64,000 nt of DNA, from assembly GCF_963667555.1 (NCBI RefSeq), contig NZ_OY763421.1, positions 372,001 through 436,000 of the forward strand, read 5' to 3'. The first letter of the stretch is position 1; each line of letters starts with the position of its first letter. This stretch comes from an uncultured Methanolobus sp. Lineage in GTDB: Archaea > Halobacteriota > Methanosarcinia > Methanosarcinales > Methanosarcinaceae. Position numbers and translations under genes: made by a program. This document shows, piece after piece, positions 1 to 7,350 of the stretch. Under the pieces are notes generated by a model. The model was not told the DNA's origin. It was given only the letters and a program-made list of their open reading frames with translations, and did not search any database.

Positions 1-1755
1 GTCCTTGTATGCCTCTTCGATCAGTACGTCATCCTCGTTGGATTTTGGAATGATAACTTTCTTTATGCCTGCTCTTGCTGCAGCTTCGATCTTGTAGGTT
101 GCACCACCGATAGGGAGTACATCTCCTCTTACGGAAAGCGAACCTGTCATGGCTACAGACTGGTCAATAGGAATATTCTCAAGAGCTGATATAACGGCTG
201 TTGCAATGGATATGGATGCACTGTCACCTTCCACACCTTCATATGTTCCGATGAACTGGATGTGAATGTCGTGGTTGGTTATGTCCTTGCCTGTTATGTT
301 CTTGATAACAGCGGACACATTCTGTACAGCTTCCTTTGCAATATCCTTGAGCATTCCGGTTGCAATTACCTTGCCTTCTGAGTTGGAGAGTGATGGAGCA
401 ACTCCTGCCATTATTGGCAGTACTATTCCTGAATCTCCTCCCATTACTGCAAGACCGTTCACACGTCCGACTGCGCTTCCCATTTTCTTGAAAAGCTGGT
501 AATCGTTCTTGCGTTCAAGATAACTGTCAGCAAGCTGCTGTTCAATTGACCTTGCCATCTTCTTTGCAGCAAGGACATGCTTTGCAGTAGCAACAGGTGC
601 CTCTTCTGAATGTGCAATGTCACCTGCAACTCTTACAAGACCTCCAAGGTCACGGAGTTTCAGTGTAAGATGGCCCTTTCTGCCTGCTCTTCTCTGAGCT
701 TCACGGATAACCTCGTCTACAGCAGTCTGATCAAATGGAGGTATGTGTCCATCCCTCATGACTTCCTGCGCCACGAACCTGACAAGTGTCTTGCGGTTCT
801 CAGGGTTATCCTCCATTGATTCCCTCATGAACAGCTCGTATCCGTAACCCTTTATACGGGATCTGAGTGCAGGATGCATCTTTTCCATAGCGTCAAGGTT
901 ACCTGCTGCCACCATGATAAAGTCACATGGAACAGGTTCTGTCTTGACAAGTGCACCTGAACTCCTTTCGGACTGTCCGGTGATAGGGTACTCCTTTTCC
1001 TGGAGTGCTGTAAGCAGGCTCTGCTGGGATTCAAGACTGAGAGTGTTTATCTCATCTATGAACAGTACACCCTTGTGTGATTTGTGAATGTCACCGCTCT
1101 CTACCCTGTCATGTGCAGGTGTTTCAAGACCACCTGACTGGAACGGGTCGTGCCTGACATCACCAAGAAGTGCACCTGCATGTGTGCCTGTCGCATCAAG
1201 GAATGGTGCGTGTTCCTTCTGGTAGTTTGAAACAATGAGCTTTGGTATCATCATTTCTTCTTTTGGCATGAACTGGCGTGTAAGGAGCAATATCATTATC
1301 GCTGCAATGATACCCCACAGAAGCTGACCTACGTAGAATGAGTAGATTATGATACCAAATACAAGTATCATCATCAGCATATTACGTGACTGGGCCTTTT
1401 TCTGTGCTTCCAGTTTGTGTGCCATTACGATCTCTCTGCCTTTTCCGGCAGGAACAGAGCGTATCTTTGGATTATTGTTATCTTCAGGATTTGGGTATGC
1501 GAGTATATCCTGTAGTTCTTCTTTTGGAAGAAGTTCAGCCATTGCCTTTGAAAGTAGTGACTTACCCGTACCCGGGCTTCCTATCATCATTACATGCCTT
1601 CTCTGACTGGCTGCTTTTTTTACCACCTCCACCGCATGTTCCTGACCGATTATCTGGTCAATCAATAGTTCCGGAACATCTATGGAGTCTGTGGTTTCGA
1701 AATTGTCCGCGTACAGTTCAATCTCTTCACTAGAATCAGTAGTCTCTTTTTCCAT
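1..1755 (-). CDS. lonB: Archaeal Lon protease LonB, C-terminus cut by window edge
   Basis: ATP-dependent membrane-anchored protease that degrades unfolded and regulatory proteins. The reading frame is open from an ATG to the left edge (585 codons), so the extreme C-terminus is missing. Order of domains: AAA+ module with Walker A GSPGTGKS near residues 59-66, two hydrophobic membrane segments near 125-165 inserted in the AAA domain (the hallmark of LonB rather than bacterial LonA), Walker B FIDEIN, then the S16 protease domain. The catalytic dyad is visible as Ser512 in GDSASIS and Lys555 in GGATYKIEAA, a spacing of 43 residues as in characterised archaeal LonB. The gene is monocistronic as far as can be seen. 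No frameshift or missing key residue. Confidence 0.97.
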   Translation of the reverse strand, partial: MEKETTDSSEEIELYADNFETTDSIDVPELLIDQIIGQEHAVEVVKKAASQRRHVMMIGSPGTGKSLLSKAMAELLPKEELQDILAYPNPEDNNNPKIRSVPAGKGREIVMAHKLEAQKKAQSRNMLMMILVFGIIIYSFYVGQLLWGIIAAIMILLLTRQFMPKEEMMIPKLIVSNYQKEHAPFLDATGTHAGALLGDVRHDPFQSGGLETPAHDRVESGDIHKSHKGVLFIDEINTLSLESQQSLLTALQEKEYPITGQSERSSGALVKTEPVPCDFIMVAAGNLDAMEKMHPALRSRIKGYGYELFMRESMEDNPENRKTLVRFVAQEVMRDGHIPPFDQTAVDEVIREAQRRAGRKGHLTLKLRDLGGLVRVAGDIAHSEEAPVATAKHVLAAKKMARSIEQQLADSYLERKNDYQLFKKMGSAVGRVNGLAVMGGDSGIVLPIMAGVAPSLSNSEGKVIATGMLKDIAKEAVQNVSAVIKNITGKDITNHDIHIQFIGTYEGVEGDSASISIATAVISALENIPIDQSVAMTGSLSVRGDVLPIGGATYKIEAAARAGIKKVIIPKSNEDDVLIEEAYKD

Positions 1756-1788
1756 AGTCTTCTCGCAAGTTTTGTGGTTTGTTCACAG

Positions 1789-1812
1789 TTGTACGTACAA
1801 AATATATACTTG
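1789..1812 (-). promoter_or_regulatory. lonB promoter with palindromic operator candidate
   Basis: On the minus strand a TATA-like AGTATATATT lies about 45-57 bases before the lonB start. Directly downstream of it is a perfect 12-base palindrome, TTGTACGTACAA. The palindrome sits between TATA box and predicted transcription start, where an archaeal repressor would block polymerase. The binding factor is unknown; the operator role is inference. Confidence 0.45.
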
Positions 1813-1935
1813 ACGGTTTTTATAATTATCCAAGTCAAAGTTATTATATTTCATTTGTGAGTAAAGTTAATATGATTATAGTGGCATCAGAATATAAGAA
1901 ATTATGCCTTCCTATGTTGCTCCGGACCTGATATT

Positions 1936-2382
1936 ATGAAGTTTACAGCATTTCTGGTTATAGCACTTATCATATCCTTGCTTTCATTTTCGGCCAGCAA
2001 TGACCTCATATCCAATGGAGAGGAATACATCCATTTCAAACAGGTCACTATGAGGTTCCAGGGCACAGACGCTGTAATATCCATTTCCTATGGCCTGGAT
2101 ATGTTCTCCAGCATGTATATCTCTCTGATGGGCGCGCACAATCTGGAGAGTCCGATTGATACTTTCTTTTCGGATTTCGGAGATGTGGAGATCCTTGAGA
2201 TTGGCAGGGATAATGCTGTAATATTTGCAAAGGACGTTTCTCGTAAGAATGATGCGTTCTATCTCCATGATTCACATTCATTGAATGGAACTGTGGATGT
2301 TTTGACCATGGTTTATCCTGACGGGTCTACAAGAAGTATTACAGATACAAGTTCTACTCCGGATACATTCTACAGCGAATGA
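1936..2382 (+). CDS. Secreted or membrane-anchored protein of unknown function
   Basis: 148 residues. It begins with a hydrophobic signal or anchor segment (KFTAFLVIALIISLLSFSAS) and then a mixed, mostly beta-type soluble domain outside the cell. No family is recognised. Features that can be seen: no cysteines, an aromatic and serine-rich middle, and a polar Ser/Thr-rich tail. The start follows a short purine stretch (CCGGACCTGATATT), a weak ribosome site. The gene is divergent from lonB, with about 180 bases between them that hold both promoters. Two minus-strand frames over the same bases lack codon character and were not used. A real gene is likely; its function is not assignable. Confidence 0.6.
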   Translation: MKFTAFLVIALIISLLSFSASNDLISNGEEYIHFKQVTMRFQGTDAVISISYGLDMFSSMYISLMGAHNLESPIDTFFSDFGDVEILEIGRDNAVIFAKDVSRKNDAFYLHDSHSLNGTVDVLTMVYPDGSTRSITDTSSTPDTFYSE

Positions 2383-2520
2383 CTGACTGACTGAATGACT
2401 TTCAATTGTATCCTTCCATTGCATGCCCGTAATCTACGGTACATGTATCTTTATGTCAGGGCACACAGCAGTATTTTTGTGCAGACACGGCGCATGTGCC
2501 CGTTAAAATGATCAGCCACA

Positions 2521-2655
2521 ATGATCTTATCTTATTTTCTAACAACATGGCTCTTGATATCTATTACATGTGAATGTGTTCCTCCTGGAATGGAGATTTT
2601 CTTCAAAGAGGACATTTTGGACGGGATATTTGCAGGTGTGCTGCGGATGGCATGA
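2521..2655 (+). CDS. Candidate 44-residue membrane microprotein
   Basis: ATG to TGA, 45 codons. The product starts with a hydrophobic helix (MILSYFLTTWLLISITC), followed by a short amphipathic tail containing CVPPGMEIFFKEDI and ending in VLRMA. It has a sensible N-in single-pass layout. There is no good Shine-Dalgarno sequence just upstream. An inverted repeat GGGCACA/TGTGCCC (2459-2465 with 2495-2501) precedes it and could be part of the leader. Longer overlapping frames on both strands look non-coding because of cysteine- and histidine-rich compositions. The rest of 2383-2520 holds nothing else I can name. Low confidence without homologues. Confidence 0.35.
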   Translation: MILSYFLTTWLLISITCECVPPGMEIFFKEDILDGIFAGVLRMA

Positions 2656-2842
2656 ATAATCACTGGACATGTCACGGAGACTGTTCTTTATATGCACGGT
2701 CCTGCATTCTCTCAGTTTACCCAAAAGGTTTATTATCTATTATGCATTATGAGGGGTGCTGATAAGCGCCAAGGCGTGCGATAATAGCACTAAAGTGTTA
2801 GAAAGCAGCAAGGTGTTTACAGATATTCGCAAACTGCATAAT
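2656..2842 (+). promoter_or_regulatory. tRNA cluster promoter and 5' leader
   Basis: A TATA-type element TTTATTAT (2730-2737) preceded by CCCAAAAGG (possible BRE) lies about 110 bases before tRNA-Val. It predicts a transcript starting near 2758 with a leader of about 85 nt. The leader can form a hairpin, GTGCT...AGCAC around GCGCC/GGCGT. Bases 2656-2728 contain nothing recognised. Confidence 0.45.
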
Positions 2843-2919
2843 GGGCTCGTGGTCTAGCTGGTTATGACGTCGCCTTGACATGGCGGAGGTCCGGAGTTCG
2901 ACTCTCCGCGGGCCCACCA
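2843..2919 (+). tRNA. tRNA-Val(GAC), CCA encoded
   Basis: A complete cloverleaf can be drawn: acceptor GGGCTCG with CGGGCCC, D arm GTC/GAC, anticodon stem TCGCC/GGCGG with loop TTGACAT (anticodon GAC), and T arm CGGAG-TTCGACT-CTCCG. Discriminator A is followed by a genome-encoded CCA, unlike its two neighbours. First of three tandem tRNA genes. Confidence 0.95.
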
Positions 2920-2983
2920 CAAGCAGTTTTGCAACAGTTAAGTTTAAATGCAAAAGCAGCATTTAGGTGCTTCGGGTCATCAC

Positions 2984-3056
2984 GCCCAGGTAGCTCAGTT
3001 GGGAGAGCGCTGCCCTGAAGAGGCAGTTGTCCCCGGTTCAAGTCCGGGTCTGGGCA
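2984..3056 (+). tRNA. tRNA-Phe(GAA)
   Basis: Cloverleaf with acceptor GCCCAGG/TCTGGGC, anticodon stem CTGCC/GGCAG, loop CTGAAGA (anticodon GAA) and T loop TTCAAGT. The 3' end is A followed by CCT, so CCA must be added after transcription. An AT-rich AGTTTAAATG about 40 bases upstream could be its own TATA box. Confidence 0.95.
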
Positions 3057-3068
3057 CCTAAGCAAAGA

Positions 3069-3140
3069 ACATCAGTAGTGTAGCGGTCATCACCGGGCGT
3101 TGCCAACGCTCGAACCCGGGTTCGAATCCCGGCTGATGTA
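3069..3140 (+). tRNA. tRNA-Gly(GCC) with A1-U72 acceptor
   Basis: Acceptor ACATCAG pairs fully with CTGATGT, D arm GTG/CAC, anticodon stem GGGCG/CGCTC with loop TTGCCAA (anticodon GCC), T arm CCGGG-TTCGAAT-CCCGG. The first pair is A-U instead of the usual G-C, and it has changed on both sides, so the fold is kept. There is no encoded CCA. It lies 12 bases after tRNA-Phe and is probably co-transcribed with it. Confidence 0.93.
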
Positions 3141-3144
3141 CTTC

Positions 3145-3152
3145 TTTTTTTT
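3145..3152 (+). terminator. Poly-T terminator of tRNA cluster
   Basis: Eight consecutive T residues start five bases after tRNA-Gly, the usual archaeal transcription stop signal for tRNA units. Confidence 0.7.
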
Positions 3153-3317
3153 AATATCTATCTGTATGTAGTTCACTTCTTATTACTGAAATAATGCAGT
3201 TATTGAAAAATGCTAAATTCAAAGTTGTAATTAACAGAATCTCTACAGAATCATAATTTCAGACTTTTAATATTTCTGAAATTTTTGATGCACTTCATGT
3301 TTCTTTCTTTCAGAACA

Positions 3318-5045
3318 TTATTTCTGTTCTTTTCGTATGAAAATAAAAGCAATTGTAAATGCTATTGTTGCAAGCAAAGAGCTGAAAGAAGGTGTTTCTT
3401 TGGTATGAGTATCATCAGTGCGCTGAGTATCATCTGCACTCTGGGCACCGACCATAATGACTTTAGCCCTGAGTGTGGTCTCATAATCCGTCATGTTCAC
3501 AACAAATGATCTTGAAAAAAGTGGAAGCTGATCTACGATATCATCACTATCATCACCTATTGTATAAGGTGAATCGCAAAACCCATCATCATTTGAATCA
3601 TTGTTTGTCTGGCTAAAACCTGTACCATATGGATCAGCCCAGAAATTGCCGCCTAAATAGTGCCCACCAACAATATTCATGCCATCTGTTCTTTTTATGC
3701 TCCAACTATTGTTGTAATAGAATCTGACATTATTGGACCGTATATTGTTGGTGTTGTTGAAGTAATTGTTATAGATGGTGTTGTTATTACTATCCGGCAA
3801 ACGAAGCCCTTCGCTATTGTTCAATAAGATATTGCCATGTATCTCATTGTTGTTGGATCTGTCTATGCTGAGCCCACGACTGTTGCCTACTATGATGTTT
3901 CCCTCCAGAACATTATTCTCTGACGAATCCAGATTGATACCGTAATCGTTCCTGTTTACAGTGTTATTACTGAACCTGTTATTGTTGGCTTCATCAAGGT
4001 CGATACCAACAAAGATGTTCAGATTGGCTGTGTTATTGATTATTTCATTGTTGATGGAAGAATCAAGTGCAATGCCAATCATGTTATTCAGATCTACATT
4101 ATTGGTTCTCAAACTATTATTATTACTTGAAGCTCCCAGGATGATGCCAACATGATTGTTCGATAGAGTGTTGTTCTTGAGCAAAGAATTGCTTGTATTG
4201 TACAGACAGATACCATATCTGTTGTCCTTGAGGATCTGATCCTTTATAGTGATATTCTGGCAATTGATACAATACACAGTTGCAGCATTGGAGTCGCCAT
4301 CAATAGTGACATCTGAAGTATTCACAAGGTAGTAAATGGTTCTTCCGTCCACAGAATTGCTGGTATCAATATCATTCTGCATAGTTTCATCACGATCCAC
4401 AATGCGAACTCCAAAATTGTACGTATTGTTGAAAATCTCATTGTTTTTCAGAACATTGTTGGATGAATTTAAAAGATCAATGCCTATAATGTTTGCATAT
4501 ACAGTGTTATCAATAAGGTCATTATTGTTGCAGGAATAAAAAAGATGGATGCCTGGGCCTTTGTTTGAGTTGACAATATTGTTGCTCAGATCGTTATTGC
4601 AGGACTGCCATAGTTCGATCCCACCAGTGTTGTTCAACAATCGGTTGTTGCTGATCCTATTATGTTGAACGTTATACAAATATATGCCATAGCATCCTTC
4701 TGTTACTGTAAAACCGCTGATAGTCACGTTATTTGCAGTTACATGGAATACATGATCATTTGGATCATCGGGCCTGACAATTGTATCATACGGATCTTCA
4801 GATGCTGCGATTATAGTTAACTCTTTATTCACATCAACATTTTCTGAATACGTGCCGGGATAAACAAGAATGGTATCTCCGTTGTTTGCTTTATCGATGG
4901 CTGCCTGTATAGAAATAAAATCTGCATCACCGTCATCATCTACAGCGATCTCTTTAGCCGCAACACTGCCACTGAACATAAGCAGGGTAATCAGTATCAT
5001 TGCAATGAGTAGCGTGCGCATCAAGAGTCCTGTAATTATTTTCAT
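3318..5045 (-). CDS. Surface beta-helix protein (NosD/PbH1 repeats) with C-terminal anchor
   Basis: About 575 residues. The frame is open for 19 further codons upstream, but the ATG chosen gives a clean signal peptide (KIITGLLMRTLLIAMILITL... ending SVAA). Then comes a stretch like the start of pectate-lyase-type helices (FISIQAAIDKANNGDTILVYPGTY). About 15 parallel beta-helix coils follow, rich in NN ladders (SNNN, NNTVN, GIxL), typical of NosD-like and PbH1 repeat proteins. The protein ends with TPSF, a hydrophobic helix and RKEQK. That resembles an archaeal PGF-CTERM sorting tail but has PSF rather than PGF. Probable role: cell-surface carbohydrate-binding or structural protein. Substrate unknown. 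Flanked by AT-rich, gene-free DNA (5046-5376). Confidence 0.85.
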   Translation of the reverse strand: MKIITGLLMRTLLIAMILITLLMFSGSVAAKEIAVDDDGDADFISIQAAIDKANNGDTILVYPGTYSENVDVNKELTIIAASEDPYDTIVRPDDPNDHVFHVTANNVTISGFTVTEGCYGIYLYNVQHNRISNNRLLNNTGGIELWQSCNNDLSNNIVNSNKGPGIHLFYSCNNNDLIDNTVYANIIGIDLLNSSNNVLKNNEIFNNTYNFGVRIVDRDETMQNDIDTSNSVDGRTIYYLVNTSDVTIDGDSNAATVYCINCQNITIKDQILKDNRYGICLYNTSNSLLKNNTLSNNHVGIILGASSNNNSLRTNNVDLNNMIGIALDSSINNEIINNTANLNIFVGIDLDEANNNRFSNNTVNRNDYGINLDSSENNVLEGNIIVGNSRGLSIDRSNNNEIHGNILLNNSEGLRLPDSNNNTIYNNYFNNTNNIRSNNVRFYYNNSWSIKRTDGMNIVGGHYLGGNFWADPYGTGFSQTNNDSNDDGFCDSPYTIGDDSDDIVDQLPLFSRSFVVNMTDYETTLRAKVIMVGAQSADDTQRTDDTHTKETPSFSSLLATIAFTIAFIFIRKEQK

Positions 5046-5376
5046 ACTCTCATCATTTTTTATTGTAGGCGTGTAAATGCAAATCCAATTATTCTGCAAC
5101 ATATTATATAATTTAATTCCACATCTATGTTTTTTTAGTATTTATATGATAAATTCAATATTAATTATTTTTGCTCATTTCAGGATAATATTTCTTCAAA
5201 ACGTCATGTAGAATACAGATATGGTTATTGCAATAGAGGTTATGAGTAGTATGGATCAAGTTGGATTCAGTTTCTTTCGTTTAAGTACAGTATCGATAAG
5301 TTCTTTACTTATACCTTGGTAAGAGGCTTATCAAGCTGATCACCAGATAACTCAATTTCAGAGGATGTGATATTCA

Positions 5377-5505
5377 ATGTCAAAAGAAAAAACAGATGAA
5401 AAGTGTAATTCATGTTGCTGTGGTGGTTCATGTGGTTTTAGTATGTTCAAATTTTGGGTACTTATAGGAGTTTTACTCGGACTGATATGGTATTTTGTTC
5501 AATGA
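5377..5505 (+). CDS. 42-residue cysteine-rich membrane microprotein
   Basis: Small ORF below the usual length cut-off. It has an N-terminal soluble part with the cluster CNSCCCGGSCG, then one hydrophobic helix (FWVLIGVLLGLIWYFV) and stop. A purine-rich AGAGGATGTGAT lies at the right distance before the ATG. Five cysteines in 11 residues could bind zinc or an Fe-S cluster on the cytoplasmic side. It lies 69 bases before the MATE gene on the same strand and may share its promoter. No family recognised; the composition and ribosome site make it a likely real gene. Confidence 0.6.
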   Translation: MSKEKTDEKCNSCCCGGSCGFSMFKFWVLIGVLLGLIWYFVQ

Positions 5506-5574
5506 CAATTATTGATAAGTTCAACCAGTTCGACCGGTCCGTTCTGAATTCTTTTTGATCACGGTGTCCTTCGC

Positions 5575-6945
5575 ATGATAAACAGAAGATCTGATATACT
5601 TGCCACTGAGGACATAAAAAAGCTCATCTACAATATGTCAACTCCCGCGATCGTGGGGTTGCTCGTGCAGGCATTTTACAATCTGGTGGACACCATTTTC
5701 GTAGGAAGAGGACTTGGAGCTGACAGTGCCCTTGGAATTGCCGGAATCTCCGTTGCATTCCCGGTACAGATGCTCATGATGGGCATTTCCATGGGTTTGG
5801 GTATTGGTGGAGCATCTATCATATCACGAGCCCTTGGTATGGGTGATCACAAAAAGGCCGAGAGAACTCTCGGGAATATGGTGCTGCTGGTCATCATATC
5901 CAGTGTGATCTTCACTATTTTAGGATTGGCGTTCATCGACCCCGTACTGAGAGTATTCGGGGCATCGGAGAGCATACTTCCTTTCGCAAGGGAGTACACG
6001 AAATACATACTCATGGGAACCATATTCTTTTCATTTTCAGCAGCATTGAGCAATACCATAAGAGCCGAAGGACATGCAAAGTTTGCAATGTCCATCATGC
6101 TGATCTCAAGTATTGTGAATATTATACTCGATCCTCTCTTTATCTTTAAGTTCAACATGGGAGTTATGGGAGCTGCCGTTGCAACGGTAATATCCCAGCT
6201 AGTCGGTTGTGTGTTGGTAGTTCATTATTATACCAGCAACATCAGCATAGTTCCGTTCAAGCTCGCATATATGGTGCCTGACCTTGCTCTTTCCTGGGAG
6301 ACCGTGAGCATAGGTATGTCAGAATTCATCTTCAACTCAGTTGAAAGTCTGGTCTTCATTCTCCTTAACCAGAGCCTTCTGGTATATGGCGGAGACATGG
6401 CAATTGCTGTATTCGGTATAATCATAAAGGTCTTTATGCTCGCACTGATGCCTATAATAGGAATAAAGCACGGTATCCAGCCAATATTTGGCTTCAATTA
6501 CGGTGCCGGTAATTTTGAGAGGGTTCGGGAAACCGTTTCAATCTCAAACTTAATCGTTTTTGGAATGTGCATTCTGAGTGTTATTGTTGTTTTCCTCATC
6601 CCCGAGCATATATTCCGCGTTTTCAGCACCGATGCCGGGTTGATAAATGTCGGAGTGCCGGCAATAAAAATAAGCTTCCTCATGATGCCATTCATAGGCA
6701 GTCAGGTTGTGGCGATGGCCTTGCTTCAGTCCCTCGGTAAGTCTAAAGGGTCACTGATGATCACTCTCTCAAGACAGATATTCTTCCTGCCGCCTCTTGT
6801 ATTCATACTTCCGTTGTACATGGGCTTAACAGGAATATGGGTATCATTTCCGATATCCGACTTCCTTGGATTTGTTGTAGCTGTCATCCTTATGAAAAGG
6901 GAAGTTGGTAAACTCGTGGCAGCAGTGCCTCAGGACCAAAGCTGA
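5575..6945 (+). CDS. MATE family efflux transporter
   Basis: 456 residues, the normal size for MATE proteins, with twelve predicted membrane helices in two related halves. Family signatures include STPAIVGLLVQAFYNLVDTIFVGR at the start (first-helix pattern, shown here as reference positions 16-41), GIGGASIISRALG in helix 2-3, and the second-half counterpart GIKHGIQPIFGFNYGA. Such proteins export cationic drugs or metabolites using a Na+ or H+ gradient. Na+ would fit a methanogen but the ion cannot be read from sequence. Substrate unknown. It follows the small cysteine-rich protein on the same strand; no regulator is adjacent. Confidence 0.93.
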   Translation: MINRRSDILATEDIKKLIYNMSTPAIVGLLVQAFYNLVDTIFVGRGLGADSALGIAGISVAFPVQMLMMGISMGLGIGGASIISRALGMGDHKKAERTLGNMVLLVIISSVIFTILGLAFIDPVLRVFGASESILPFAREYTKYILMGTIFFSFSAALSNTIRAEGHAKFAMSIMLISSIVNIILDPLFIFKFNMGVMGAAVATVISQLVGCVLVVHYYTSNISIVPFKLAYMVPDLALSWETVSIGMSEFIFNSVESLVFILLNQSLLVYGGDMAIAVFGIIIKVFMLALMPIIGIKHGIQPIFGFNYGAGNFERVRETVSISNLIVFGMCILSVIVVFLIPEHIFRVFSTDAGLINVGVPAIKISFLMMPFIGSQVVAMALLQSLGKSKGSLMITLSRQIFFLPPLVFILPLYMGLTGIWVSFPISDFLGFVVAVILMKREVGKLVAAVPQDQS

Positions 6946-7036
6946 AAGTCTGATAAATTGTTTCTTTGAAGATTTCGGTGATTCTAAAACATAGATTTAA
7001 ATCGTTTCTATCCACATTAATATTGGGAGTGAAAAT

Positions 7037-7261
7037 ATGGATATGAATAAACTGTTATTTCAGGAAAATGTAGGTGGGATCGATCTTCTAATCAGGGCGC
7101 TTTTTGGAACCATTGCTATCATTATACTCGCAATGGATCTTGTAGAACCTGGGATCCTGCGGTGGATACTGGCTATCGTAGCACTGGTAGGTCTTTTCTC
7201 ATCAATAACAAGACACTGTCTGCCGTATTCTTTTATCGGTTTGAATACTGCTAAGAAGTGA
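7037..7261 (+). CDS. DUF2892 small membrane protein
   Basis: 74 residues with two closely spaced hydrophobic helices and the pattern NVGGIDLLIRALFG near the start. It matches the DUF2892 (YgaP-like inner membrane) family in size and layout. A conserved-looking RHCLPYSFIGLNT segment at the C-terminus contains the family Cys-Pro. The ribosome site GGGAGTGAAAAT is well placed. The function of this family is unknown; bacterial relatives sit next to rhodanese domains, which are not seen here. It stands alone between the MATE and amylase genes. Confidence 0.8.
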   Translation: MDMNKLLFQENVGGIDLLIRALFGTIAIIILAMDLVEPGILRWILAIVALVGLFSSITRHCLPYSFIGLNTAKK

Positions 7262-7350
7262 TCCGGTATCAGTTACTCTCGAAAACTGTTATATCTTTCT
7301 GAATCCAATTATAATTTAAATTCTATTGAGGATTGAAAGGGAGATATAAT

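Noticed and set aside
2574..2762. 62-codon plus-strand frame in the intergenic region
   Set aside because: Cys/His/Trp-rich composition unlike native proteins, no ribosome site, and it runs into the tRNA promoter.
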